The position numbers and the translations under genes are program-made. From assembly GCA_030077755.1 (NCBI GenBank), contig JAQJZZ010000005.1, positions 2,232,001-2,296,000 on the forward strand: a DNA stretch of 64,000 nt. Reading direction: 5' to 3'. The stretch comes from Filosporella fistucella (Eukaryota > Ascomycota > Leotiomycetes > Helotiales). Positions 23,084 to 34,399 of the stretch are shown here, one piece after another (within the stretch, counting starts at the first letter, position 1; each line of letters starts with the position of its first letter). The notes beneath the pieces were generated by a model that had not been told where the DNA came from, searched no databases, and saw only the letters and a program-made list of their open reading frames with translations.

Positions 23084-23964
23084 CTAGAAACCGTCACTTC
23101 CCTGCCTCCTGTAAATTATAATCCCAGGATTGCACAAGCGAAATGTTTGATTGAACTTCCAATTCATGGTTCTGTTTACGAGGCCACCAATCAGGACAAC
23201 CTCGGAAGAGAGTTTATCTCCACTCCCACCTTCTAACACCTGCCAGATCGATCCCATGAGGCCACTCATTCTCCTGAAGTCGACCTCAGCACTCGTATCG
23301 CTGACTAGACACGATCTTGTTGCGCCATTCCTTGAAGCTGTGAAAACATGCTGTTGATATTCCCTTGCTGCAGCGGCTGGTTCTCCCGGTACCTGCGTAC
23401 CATGGAGCACGATTGGGCCCAATATGCGTCCATATTACCATCATCTTCCTGCACATGCAGAGGAAACACCAAATCAGGATCAGATGAATAGGATCGTTTG
23501 ATACTTGAGAAGCCGGCAAAGTAAAACTGGGTCTGGCTGTTCGACGAGAGCGAGAAGACATCGTTGAGTAGTTCACGAAATTGTGAAATGTACTCGTGAA
23601 CTTTGAGAACGAGTTCTCCGATCGTAATGGCATGGCCATCCGGATTATCCACAACAAGAGGCTCAGGTTTGTCCTCCCCACTATCCTGCCAGTAATCCCA
23701 CGTGCCGATAGCATAAATGTTGATCAGCATGCGTGAACGTGGCGGATTCGTTACCGCCACAGACGCTATTGAGTGATTCTGATTGGCAACAAACAATGGT
23801 CGCAATATTGATTGAGGATCTCCAGCATCGTCCATGACCATGATATCTGACAACGGGGCAAAGAGAGGCCAGCGTAAGCGGCGGAGGATCTGCTCGTCGA
23901 CAATGAAAGCCGGAGCAGATGCTGCGGGTGGTATAATCGGGGCTGTGTTCGATGTGTCAGACAT
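23084..23964 (-). CDS. uncharacterised small protein, DUF6699-like
   Basis: The start is chosen at MSDTSNTAPI (23964); the frame is open further upstream but less protein-like. Unspliced, the frame stops at 23305 (219 aa). Alternatively a 50-nt intron (GTACGC...ATCAACAG, about 23401-23352) keeps phase 0. It would extend the product to 23084 with a hydrophobic stretch (EVVLIGGLV, MNWKFNQTF). The middle has LRWPLFAPLSD, PPRSRMLINIYAIGTW and HAITIGELVLKVHEYI. That pattern is like the fungal DUF6699 domain (Pro-rich turn, strand, then an I/V-T-x-x-E/D-V-L helix); this match is from memory and weak. It lies between the chitinase and the divergent LysM gene, but a shared function is only a guess. 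Confidence 0.4.
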
Positions 23965-24446
23965 AATTTCAATTGATACAGGCAGAATTGAAATGAGGTT
24001 GCAAAAATGGTGATTGTTGAAAAGGTGTTTCGAGGTCAGAAGGTTGATATGAACTGCATTTATGCCAAGCCGGGAACCACAGGGCATAAGCGAAAGGAGT
24101 GAGTTTATCACGATCACGCTAGACCCTATCTTCACAGCCAAGCACGGTTAAATCCAAGAGCGGACCTCAGGGGCAGGAAAGGAGCAAACCTTTTCAAGGC
24201 AATATCACTTTTTAAAATTTTGCTTACTAGAACCCGGAAACTATCTAGGGCTGGAGCTTCCACTTGAGGCTTTCCCTGGAATAACGTATGATTTAAGTTT
24301 GAAAGAACTCATAGCCGAGCTGAGGACTCCGATTGGTTTGTAAGGTAGTCTCAATATGCTCATGAGTGATAATCCCAGACTGTCTGCTACTCTTCAACTT
24401 GTCTTTGCCTGTAGAAGCCCACTGATTGTTGGCTCGATCAGCAATC
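23965..24446. promoter_or_regulatory. divergent promoter interval
   Basis: This is a 482-bp stretch between the start of the small minus-strand gene and the start of the LysM gene. An AT-rich tract lies at 24205-24230. No specific operator was recognised. Confidence 0.35.
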
Positions 24447-26596
24447 ATGATTTCACTCCTTTTGTTTACCTTCGTGTCCAGTGTCTTCGCTGCCATTGAC
24501 TGCCGTTACAATACCACCACCTCGAGTGCGGTAAATTATTACACATGCACTGAAATATCTCAAAAATATCGAGTTGCAATTGAAGATTTTTACAGTTTGA
24601 ATCCAGCATTGAACACAGATTGTAGCAATATTTTACCAAACACAAATTATTGTGTGGATGGAAGTAAGCTTTAAATTCAATCTTATAATATTTCCTTACT
24701 AATTGCACTGTTCCAGCAATTGGATTTGCCGTTTCCAAAGACGGATTTTGTGGTCCAAGTCATGGAAATACATCGTGTAAGGGTTATTCTGGCGGGCAAT
24801 GCTGCAATTCAGAAACATGGAAGTGTGGAAAAGCATTGTAAGTACTCTTTAATTGATACAGTTAATTTGGACTGGGCTGATCTTTACCAGGACCGATTGT
24901 CAGGCAGGTACGTGCTACGAGGGCGGTTGCCTTGGGTTTCCCACAGAATATTCTCTGAACGGCACTTGTGGCACCCAGAATGGGAATCTGCTTTGTGGAG
25001 GAAAATGGGGTACCTGCTGTAACAAAAGCGGAAAATGTGGAAGTGGGACTGGGTTTTGTGACGCCTCCAACTGTCAATCCGGCAACTGTTCCACTCTCGC
25101 CCCAGTGACGACTAAGCCTACTCTCCCCTGGCAAGTTGGGACAAGTCAAGATGGAACTTGTGGCGGAGCAAAAGGATTTACGTGTGGCGTTGTTTATGGC
25201 AACTGCTGCTCTGCTTCAGGAATATGTAGTTCACTTGATTCAGATTGTGGAACTGGATGGTAAGGGCTTGCTCGCTCTATTCTGCTTCCATTGAATTTTC
25301 TGACAACTTATAGTCAACCAGCCTTTGGTACATGCAAGAACACCACTACGCCTTCACCGACCCCAGGAACAATCTCTCCTGATGGCTCCTGTGCTGGCAC
25401 AAATGGATATGTCTGTGCCGGGTCAAGCTTTGGAAGTTGTTGCTCTTCTAACGGATTCTGTGGGAGTACAACTGCCCATTGCAATGCAGGTTGTCAATCA
25501 GCTTTTGGAAATTGCACCACTACAGATCTCTCACCAGACGGAACATGCGGGGGCACTAACAAGTTCAAGTGCGCGGGTTCCGGCTTCGGTGATTGTTGCT
25601 CTGCATCTGGATTTTGCGGGAGTACCTCAGCTCATTGTACTGCCGGCTGCCAGTCCTCGTTCGGAACATGCACAGCTACCGGTCTCTCCCCCGATGGGAC
25701 ATGCGGAGGAACCAATAAGTACAAATGCGCCGGGTCTGGATTCGGAGACTGTTGTAGTCCAGCAGGATTTTGTGGTAGCACTTCAGCTCACTGTGGTTCG
25801 GGATGTCAATCGACCTTCGGCACCTGCACGTCTACTAACATGTCTCCTGACGGATCATGTGGAGGTACTAATAAGTACACCTGTCAAGGAACATCTTTCG
25901 GAAACTGCTGTAGTCAATCGGGATTTTGTGGCAGTACCACAGCCCATTGCACAGCGGGCTGCCAGGCCTCATTTGGAACTTGTACAAGTACTGATATCTC
26001 ACCTGATGGAACATGTGGTGGAACAAATAAATATAAATGTGTGGGGTCCGCATTCGGCAATTGTTGTAGTCCCAATGGGTTCTGTGGAAGTACGACAGAT
26101 CACTGCGGCACGGGTTGTCAGTTGACATATGGAACCTGCGCCGCAACGAGTACATCCTCACAGGCACCAAAACCTACAGATATATCAACGGATGGAGCAT
26201 GCGGTGCAAATAAGAAGAAGTGTGGTGGAAGCGGTTTTGGCGATTGTTGTTCAGCAACCGGATTTTGTGGGAATACCGTGAATCACTGTGCTCAAGGCTG
26301 GTGAGTTTTAAGCCTTGGAAGAAAACCTCTGATACTGACTCAATCATGATAGTCAAACTTCTTTCTCGACAGCATGCTTGACATCCAACATACCGACGCT
26401 CGACGGCAGCTGTGGAGCGACAAAGGGAGGTTATACCTGTGCAGGAGGACCGTTCAATGGAAACTGCTGCTCCGCTGGTGGTTTCTGTGGCACTACCACA
26501 GACCATTGTGGGACTGGGTGGTATGTATCTTCTGTCTCTTTTCCTAGGTTTCTGCTAACAGCTTGTAGTCAAAAATCGTTTGGAAAATGTACCTGA
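24447..26596 (+). CDS. secreted LysM protein with about ten hevein-like (CBM18) modules
   Basis: Six exons (24447-24663, 24717-24837, 24891-25259, 25314-26300, 26353-26520, 26569-26596), all with GT-AG junctions in phase, encode 629 aa. A signal peptide (MISLLLFTFVSSVFA) is followed by a LysM domain (residues about 20-72: YYTCTEISQKY...LNPALN). Then come a degenerate hevein-like unit and about ten CBM18 repeats. The repeat consensus is SPDGTCGGTNKYKC, AGSGFGDCCS, GFCGSTSAHC and GCQ-x-x-FGTC. Five repeats in exon 4 are nearly uniform, indicating recent duplication. Both LysM and CBM18 bind chitin oligomers, so the product should coat or sequester chitin outside the cell. It lies 2 kb from the class V chitinase; LysM genes next to subgroup C chitinases are a known fungal pattern. 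The first ATG at 24447 fits the signal peptide. Confidence 0.88.
25344..26300 (+). repeat. tandem CBM18-coding repeats
   Basis: This is the exon 4 array of about 138-nt units, each encoding one hevein-like module with eight conserved Cys. Units with TNKYKC are the most alike. Confidence 0.75.
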
Positions 26597-26949
26597 TCCT
26601 CTCTGAATTTTCGAAAGCATATTAGTTTAAATATTAGTTTAACTTAGAACTTGTACATATTTATTTCGAATGCAATTGTAATGTCACTGTCTTAGCCCTT
26701 GATATTGTTTTATGATTGAAGAAGTATTGAACTGTTTCCTCAGTTCTCGGCCACTTCCTGGTATGATCCATCATAGCTTTAGTCAGCGGCAACCAATCTC
26801 TTGGTAGCTTTCGCTACCGTCCCGTTGCTTACCTTATATCACGTGGTATACATTTAGGCTATTGAAAGCTAACATTCCAACAACCAGCTAATTTGCTATC
26901 AGCTTGTCTGGACATCTTTCTACCCACAAAATCTATAGATCATATCCGA
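26597..26949. other. intergenic, no gene seen
   Basis: The AT-rich 3' region of the LysM gene changes into the promoter of the next gene. CACGTG-containing sequence lies at about 26842. Confidence 0.35.
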
Positions 26950-28702
26950 ATGCCGAGATCATTGCCTCCCAAAGCCATGAGCTGTCCGCCAGAAGAGCTT
27001 CTACATTACCTGGCCGCATACCAAGTAATTGTCTGCACCGAGTGCCGCTTTGCAATCCAGCCCAAAGCCATCGCGCGACATTTAAAAGACATTCACCGGA
27101 TTAAAAACTCCGAACGGCAGAGTTACCTCGACCATGTCGGAAAGTATGAACTTGCAGACCACGAGTCCGTGATGCAGTACACTCCTAGGGAGTTTCCGGT
27201 CCCGCTGCTCCCTATACATAATGGACTACAGTGCCAGTCCACAGATTGCGTACATCTGTGCGTTACAGAGAAGAGAATGAAGCAGCACTGGAATACTGTT
27301 CATGGTAGAAATGGAATAGTGTCACGTGACTGGAAACCGGCACCCATACAGACCTTCTTCAAGGGCAATTCTTTGCGATATTTTACTGCTAAAGTATCGG
27401 GTCGACCTGAAGTAAAGGGTTTCGAGAAGTCTAGTCAAGATGGTAGTAGCCGTTCAATGGTATATACTGACACGGCGGTAGAGCAAAGCTGATTGTTGAT
27501 ACAGGAGCAACACTCAGGTGACAGTACTTCTGTCACTCCAACTTTGGTATTATTATTCCGCACGCTTCAAGAAGAAGAGAACATTCTCATGAATCATTTC
27601 ATCATCAACACGTGCTTTGCACTTTCTACTAATGACAACGACCGACAGATGTGGAGTGACGTAGTTCCCAATCTTGCCTTCCAATATGAGTTCCTCATGC
27701 AAGCCCTCCTGGCCTGCAGCGCACTTCATATGGCTACATCTATACCCGAACGGCGTTCTGATTTAATCATACAAGCTCAAACTCACCAAAACTCTGCAAT
27801 GCTGCTCTTTCGCACTGCGGTTTCGGAGGTGGAGGATGAAACTTGCGATCCAATTCTTGCGTTTGCCCGCTTGGTTGCTATCAATGCTTTCGCAATGGAT
27901 GGTCAGTCGTTAGTAGCTGACGAGAAAGAAAGCAGTTTGCCGAGTTGGTTGTTCTTCAGTCGTAGTGGATGTAAGTATTTCTCTCCTTGCAGCTATTACT
28001 TCCAATGATGGGATTCTCCGTCGTGGACAAGGTCATCATACAGATCAAATCCAATATCATATGCTCTTATCATTCAAACATAATTTATGCACCATTATTA
28101 ATTCATCTTCTTTACTAGGTACCATGCTGTGTGAAGTCTGGGATAGGATTGGAACAGGGCCCCTGAGAGCGCTAGCTCACTCACGGGAGGTCCTCGTCGA
28201 TCTGGTCCAACGTCCGCATCAGCCAACACTTGACCTTCTTCTGCCAATTTCTCCTCAAGGCTGGACAGATAACGTGCAAAGAACGTATCACGAGTCAGCC
28301 CTCGCTCTCTCCCGGACATTTTCCTGCCTTGATGTGCTGGACGAAGTCATTCCTTTGGATGTCGTGAGGTTCTGGCTTGTACAGAACTCTCACGATTTTC
28401 TCGATCTCCTCAGTCAATGGCACCCGAGTGCCTTGATACTCCTAGCACATTATTGCATCGTATTGCACCGAGTCGTGAGGAGAGCGTGGTATCTCGAAAA
28501 TGTTCCTATCAGCATCATGACCACAATCATGCGACGACTTGAACCTAGATGGCATCGCCACATTGAATGGCCACTGAGAGAGATTGGATGGAATTTATCC
28601 ATGGAAGAGCGGTTCGAAGATCTACCATGCAAGCCTCGCATCAAGGGTAACAATTTGACAATCGGTTTTGATAATGGGATGAGTGTAGCGGAAGCTCATT
28701 GA
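26950..28702 (+). CDS. OrsD-like (DUF3505) zinc-binding domain fused to fungal transcription-factor-like region
   Basis: The start is ATG 26950 (MPRSLPPK). The N-terminal domain has two C2H2-like units: CTECRFAIQPKAIARHLKDIH, and CQSTDCVHLCVTEKRMKQHW followed by H. It ends near WKPAPIQTFF, as in OrsD-type proteins found in secondary-metabolite clusters and helitron-linked genes. An intron at 27460-27504 (GTATAT...ATACAG, 45 nt) keeps phase and removes a TGA. The second half (ILMNHFIINTCFALS, FLMQALLACSALHMA, DPILAFARL) matches the Upc2/fungal-trans regulator middle region. Near 27965 the frame changes. Either a 58-nt intron (27902-27959) or a 22-nt GTAAGT...TGCAG segment could explain it. A further intron 28032-28118 keeps phase and removes AT-rich sequence. 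It is a likely nuclear regulator; targets are unknown. Confidence 0.65.
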
Positions 28703-29211
28703 ACTGATAAGTCAAATTATTCATAGTACTTTTTTTCTTTTCTCTACATATTCTGTCGATAAAATCTGTGAGCATGAGTCAAGCGAAAATTACCCAAATC
28801 ATTAATTCTACCTGCTGGAAGGGAACGGACTGCACACAATCACCCCACAATGTAATTCAGGCCAATCACGAACCGGGTCGGCACCGTCCAACGACCCCCT
28901 GATTAAGCGATATCCCGACAATGTTCCATCACACCGGCCAATTAAAGCAAAGCACGGCACCGTCCAGAAAATCTGATGAGCTGCATTCATCATCCAAGGG
29001 GGGTTTTGTTTCTAACTAGGAGCGATTCAATTTCTACTTTCAGAATTGCTTACTAAGTTCATGCATCAGTCATTCCTGAGAGCAATATATGAATTCTTGT
29101 TCTACTCTTGCAGTCACACCTTTTTATCTGGACTTCTCTCAATATCCACTCCAGATCTTCCTATTCAAGAAAAACTAGGTCCCAAAGTTGTTCATTCCTC
29201 TGAATTTTCTG
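28703..29211. other. intergenic / promoter of the SDR gene
   Basis: Short open frames only. Plus-strand open sequence at 29046-29211 runs into the SDR in another frame and is taken as leader. Confidence 0.4.
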
Positions 29212-30171
29212 ATGTCATACTCAAAAACTGTCCTCCTGACTGGCGGAACAAGTGGCTTAGGCTACTATGCAGCTCTCAACATAGCAAAAATGAAGCCCGA
29301 CTACCTGGTGGTTATCACCGGCCGCAGCGACCCGAAGAATTCAGCACAAAAACTCAATAATCTCCTCAACCAAAAGAACGTTGTCTTTCTACCTCTTGAA
29401 CTAGCACCTCTCTCCAAAGTCCGCGCCTTTGCTGAATCTTGGCCTTCCAAGGACTACCCTCCAATCATTGCCCTTCTTCTGAATGCCGGTATGCAGTCTC
29501 TCGGTCCCATGGCGTTGAACTCGGACGGCTTCGAAACCCAATTCGCAGTCAATCATCTCGGACATGCCCTCCTCTTCCACCTGCTTACCCCTTGCCTTGA
29601 CCCTAAAGCACGAATCATCGTCACTGCCTCTGGAACGCACAATCCAGTTCTAACACGGAAGAGTGGGCTCCCAGATGCTGTGTACACAACGGCTGAGGAG
29701 CTGGCACATCCGAACGAAGAGAATTCCCATCCGAACGGTATGCAGCGTTATAACACTAGCAAACTCGCCAATATCCTCTGGACATACGCCCTCGCGAGGC
29801 ACTTGAGCGATGCAAAGTCCAACATCACGGTCAATGCGTTCAATCCAGGTTTGATGCCTGGTACTGGGCTCGTGCGAGAGTATGGAGCGATCTTCAGATT
29901 TCTATGGTTCCATATTTTTCCGCATATCTTGCCGTTGTTGAAGCTGGCCATGCCGGTCATTCGAGAGACGGAGGGCAGTGGACAGGATCTGGCGTGGGTT
30001 GTGATGAGTGAGCAGACTGAAGGTGTGTCGGGAAAGTATTTTGATGGTCGGAAGGAGATAATGAGTAGTGCGGCAAGCTATGAAGTCGAGAAGCAAGAGG
30101 ATTTGTGGACTTGGACGACGAAGATCATTGGTGCTGGGGCGGAGAGCTTGGTGGGATTGAAGCCTGAGTAA
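29212..30171 (+). CDS. short-chain dehydrogenase/reductase
   Basis: A 319-aa single-exon protein starting at MSYSKTVLLTGG. The Rossmann nucleotide motif TGGTSGLG is at residues 10-17, and LLNAGMQ (the NAG motif) is near 90. The catalytic Ser is in IIVTASGTH and the catalytic pair is YNTSK near 180. FNPGLMPGTG follows in the usual substrate-loop place. It resembles the retinol-dehydrogenase/protochlorophyllide-reductase-like fungal SDRs that act on hydrophobic alcohols or ketones with NADP(H). The substrate cannot be read. The family length is normal and no lesion is seen. It lies just upstream of the retrotransposon, with about 200 bp between its stop and the left LTR. Confidence 0.85.
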   Translation: MSYSKTVLLTGGTSGLGYYAALNIAKMKPDYLVVITGRSDPKNSAQKLNNLLNQKNVVFLPLELAPLSKVRAFAESWPSKDYPPIIALLLNAGMQSLGPMALNSDGFETQFAVNHLGHALLFHLLTPCLDPKARIIVTASGTHNPVLTRKSGLPDAVYTTAEELAHPNEENSHPNGMQRYNTSKLANILWTYALARHLSDAKSNITVNAFNPGLMPGTGLVREYGAIFRFLWFHIFPHILPLLKLAMPVIRETEGSGQDLAWVVMSEQTEGVSGKYFDGRKEIMSSAASYEVEKQEDLWTWTTKIIGAGAESLVGLKPE

Positions 30172-30363
30172 GATTGCAACTCTTGTGGCTATTGGAAACT
30201 GGGCCGTAGAGCGTTGGTGGGATGGAACTTCCAAATGGTGATCAAGATTAAGGCGACTCAGAGCAAGCAAGGCAGATTTGATGAAAGAGCTACTGCTGTG
30301 CTTTCATCAATTGTTTTCGTATTCTGTTGACAGAGCAGACTCAATTGTATTCAATCATATGAA

Positions 30364-30367
30364 GTAT
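30364..30367. repeat. putative target-site duplication, left (GTAT)
   Basis: GTAT directly before the left LTR is repeated directly after the right LTR. Four bases is short, so chance is possible. Confidence 0.4.
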
Positions 30368-30564
30368 TGTAAACAGAACCACAAATAATACAAATAATAA
30401 AAAGGGTAAGCAGCTGGTGGTCTTTAGTAATTATGGCATTATTGTCTAAGTCTCTAAGTATAGAAGGTCGAGCCCTGGAATAATATGACAAAACACTAGA
30501 AAATAGCCGAACACGTGCCACACGTGACTAGTATAATAAACACTGATTTTAGAGCCCTTTTACA
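30368..30564 (-). repeat. LTR (3' LTR of the minus-strand element)
   Basis: It starts TGTAAA and ends TTTACA, the usual TG...CA. It is nearly identical to the copy at 39668. Confidence 0.85.
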
Positions 30565-30579
30565 CTCGCCCCCACCCAG
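30565..30579 (-). other. polypurine tract
   Basis: The minus strand reads CTGGGTGGGGGCGAG directly before the 3' LTR, as expected for plus-strand priming. Confidence 0.6.
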
Positions 30580-33399
30580 TTTTATTAAACGAGTACGTTC
30601 AAGTCTTCCAAAATAGGCCCAAATAACTCTAATCATAAGGAAATGCTTAAAAGAATGAAGTGATCCCTAATGTTAGAACCCAAAAAGAAAATATCCCGTG
30701 ACCTTCCTTAAAAGTTTGCTTTCAAAGAATAACGGACAATTGGCCATTCACTCTCAATTCCAGGCTCACATGGCTTCTCATGGCGTATATAAACCCTCCC
30801 ATTCCTTCTAACCTCTTAAACTCAATATCTTTCCTATTTTCTTTACAACTTTTCGCCCACCTCTTTTGTAGTGGCCTATGGCGACAACGATCCTTCCTTA
30901 AATACCCTTATCGCTATTGCTATCCTCAATTGCAAAGGTCTATTGCCAAGGTAGGTGATAAAAAGATGCGCTAATGATAAATCGAGATTTTTGCAATTGC
31001 GGGGTATAGTGATACTCGAAGATGAACACTTTTGGCCTTTTATTAGAGCTAAGTTTTGCCATCTAATATATCTTTTATCCCTTCTCTAACTTCTCATCAA
31101 GTCTTGCTCCTTTATCAACGATTATCGTCGCCATTCGATATCGTCGTCGTCATTCGGCGCTCTCTTGGAGTAATCGAATTAGGGTAGTCATATAAGCTAA
31201 GTGCCACTTCGTCATAATAGTCTCATGGTAACCACGCATAGGGTTTTTACACTCGCCCAAGGCAGCCGACACGTCCTTAATTAGTCTTGGGCTAGATATG
31301 ATTTCTTTTACGGTTGGTTGGTTTAAAAGAATTAGTTGGCTAACCGTCTTTTATACTTCTCAGATCCCATTTTCCGTCCTTCCTTCCTTTCTTCGATCCT
31401 TCCTTCCTTTGATAACTTCGACTTATATACTAGTGGTTGGGATATAAATAGGTTAATAACCTCGAACGAGAACCTCGAATTCGAATATATATATGGGATG
31501 ATAAGGTGTTAGGTAATAGGGCTCTATGTAAATAGGTAAATGTCGGTAAGCACTAGTAGCGCGGCCAGTTTAATTGTTTTCCTTATATTTCTTTGCTTGT
31601 CCTTATAATATTATTCATTTTTATTACTATAAAGAGTTTTGCAAGGATCTTTTTGGCCAGTGCCGAATTGTGGGTTAAGGGATTAAAAGTATATCAAGCC
31701 TCTATTTCCATGAAGTGCCTTCCACGGGTTATCTAAGCTATGCAGGGCGTGCTTTGCATGTCCAGATAGCGGTGTATTACCCTGATTGGTATATATTAAG
31801 AGTTTTTGTAGAGGGCTTAATAGCTTCTTTTTTCTATACCATACTTGTCTTAATAGCTCATCCTGCATCACATGCACCTTCGGCTTTCGCTAGGGAGAGT
31901 GCCTCTTTGTGGATCCGTGCGAGAATGTGAGAGAAACCTACCCACGGTCAGGAACGTTATCGTCGCTAAAGTTTCTCTAATAGACGTAAAACTCTTGAAG
32001 GGTTATTGATGCAAATTTTAAGGATGTCTCCTTTAATGGAGGAAGTATGTCTTTGATTAGTGGCTGGCTATTATGGACTTTGGCTATTTGCTTCTATAAT
32101 GAAAGCTCATTAAACTTATTAAGTCATTGCAGCTATAAGGGAGGTGCCCGGGCACTTTTTAAACCTTATATTTATATTCTAATAAGCGGTGTGCTAAGAA
32201 GCTAGTGGGGAATATTGATTATTTAAGGGAAAATACTCTATTTTTCGAGCTGGAATAAATGTATTCTAAACCAATTATAAAGATTATTGCCTTTTTGAGT
32301 CTTAATAGGGGGTAATTGCTGGCCATAGCTGCTTTTCCTCAAGATTTGAGATGGCGACCATTTGAAACTAAGGGGAATTCCGAGGGCTTTATTTTATTTT
32401 TGAGGGTTTTTCTTCTAAGGGCTTTCTTGAGGTTTACTTCGGTGTGTCTCATAATAGGTTCCTGGTCTAATCCCAGTCTCTTATTACCTTTTTACTTTAA
32501 TCTATTAGAGCAAATCCAACATTAAACCCTCCGTGGAGTTGTGATTATAAGAAAGGTGTCCTAAAACCTTGCCTGGGGTACGGTCGAGATATCTCCCAAT
32601 CCTGTCTAAAAGAGGTCTAAAGACACCAATCTGGAGCGCTTATAGAGCTTCGGCTCTCCCGCTTATCTATAATTGAAGTCGGCCTCGTCCCATACATTAG
32701 GGTAACGCGAGCTAATGGATCCCACATAAAAGCAGATAGGGGGTGTTATGTTGGTGTCCTTTATAGTTTTTGACTATTAAGGTGATCTTTTAATTACCGC
32801 ATAGGGATGGCGCTTATAGAGCTTTTGGTTCTCCCGCTGTTTTGAAGAGTGGCTCCTGCTTAGGGCCAAGTCGAATGTTAATGCAGCATCGCCTAGGCCT
32901 GAAGATAGCTAGCTAATTTGGTATGATTTAAAATGGTCGCCGCTAATGATATTTATTAATTGTCGCCCTTAAAGTCTTTATATTCAGATTTATTTAATTT
33001 ATCTAACCCTTCTAAGCTATCGCTATCGCTATCGTCCTATGCAATGGGGTCTATTGTAATAAATCCTTCTCTTCTTTGAATAAACCTCTTTAGCCTATTT
33101 CCTACAAATGATCCCTATAATTAAATATCATCTAGCTCTTCTAGCTTGAAATATCCTTTTATGTTATTTGCTAAGGTGATTCGATAGGGTCCCCTTTATC
33201 GGTATTTGAGTTTAGCATCTAAAGATATATTAATTGCCTTCTTCATATCAAGAATTAGAATAATATTATTGACTTTAAGGCTATGTGTTCATAATTTGTA
33301 AGTTTTGTCGAATGCTTCCTTTCCCAATTCCCTAATTCTTCTTTTTCTTAAGGTGATTTCTTTTATATCTTTATCTCTTAATTCTAGCTATCTTGCTCG

Positions 33400-34200
33400 T
33401 ATAGCTAAAAGATTAGCTCGTATTCTTATTTTCTTCTAATCTAGCATTCTCTAAACGGGATGCTATGTTTCCATTAGAAGAATTGCTTCCCTTCCATAGA
33501 GTAAAAAGAATGATATAACACCGGTTGGTCCGTGTATACTGGTTCGGCATGCTAATAGGATTAAATGAAATTTCTTAGTCTATCTCTGCATCCCTCCTCC
33601 TATTATTTTTACTAGTGATTCTAGAATATCCTTATATCCCCTCTTAATTATTCCGTTTGCTTTTAAGTTATATGCTAAAATCTGCACTCTTTTAATTCTA
33701 TACTTCTTAGTGAACTCCGTAGTAACACCCTTGTTTTCTGGACCTCCATCTATTATAAGTCTCCTAAAAATCCCATGCCTATAGATAATGTCCTCCTAGA
33801 TGAATTTTGCTATTAAAGCGGCGTCTGCTTTTGCTAAGGCTCTTCCTTCTAGCTAGCCAGATAAATCATCTTTTGCCAAAACGAAGAACTTCTTACCGTT
33901 ATCATTTGGCATATAAACCACGTTAAGACCTACTTTTTGCCACATGCCGGTTATCCAAGTTATATAAAGTGGCTTATTATACTTTAACCCTAATTTCATC
34001 TAACATTCTTTATAGCTTATGCAAAAGGCTCTATAGTTAGCAAATGCACCACTCCACTAAAATCTATTCGCGGATCTGCGATATATCTCTTCTTTTCCAT
34101 AATGACCACCCTTAATATGACATTCTAATATGACTTAGTTCCTCTTTTTAGCTCCATCCACGACTAATTTCATTGGGATATCCCTAGAGGCTCTCTTATA
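33400..34200 (-). pseudogene. integrase remnant
   Basis: In minus-strand frames with stops I read a zinc-binding His region (ECHIKGGHYGKEE), MWQKVGLNVVYMP, then LAKDDLSGWLEGRALA and IDGGPENKG. These carry the first two catalytic Asp of the DDE core. The third position reads ANGIIKRG, with Lys where Glu is expected. Confidence 0.6.
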
Positions 34201-34399
34201 AAGTTGCTAATCTCTAACGATGAAATCTAAGGCTTTGTTCTTAAAGATTTTAAATTGTAATATAGTTATACCGCCCGGATTTCGGAGTATTATAAGGAAG
34301 GAAGCAATCATTTGAGATTTAGGTAAATAGGATCTATTTAGGTGTTGCTTTTAAGCCAATGCTATATTATATACTAATATATGGTAAATTCTTGTATTA

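Noticed and set aside
22684..23097. 137-codon minus-strand frame between chitinase and the small gene
   Set aside because: Starts from a weak context and has no recognisable motif; it might be an extra exon, but no good splice sites connect it.
25325..26170. Long alternative frames over the hevein repeats
   Set aside because: They are repeat-driven shadows; only the accepted frame has the Cys pattern, and all introns are in phase with it.
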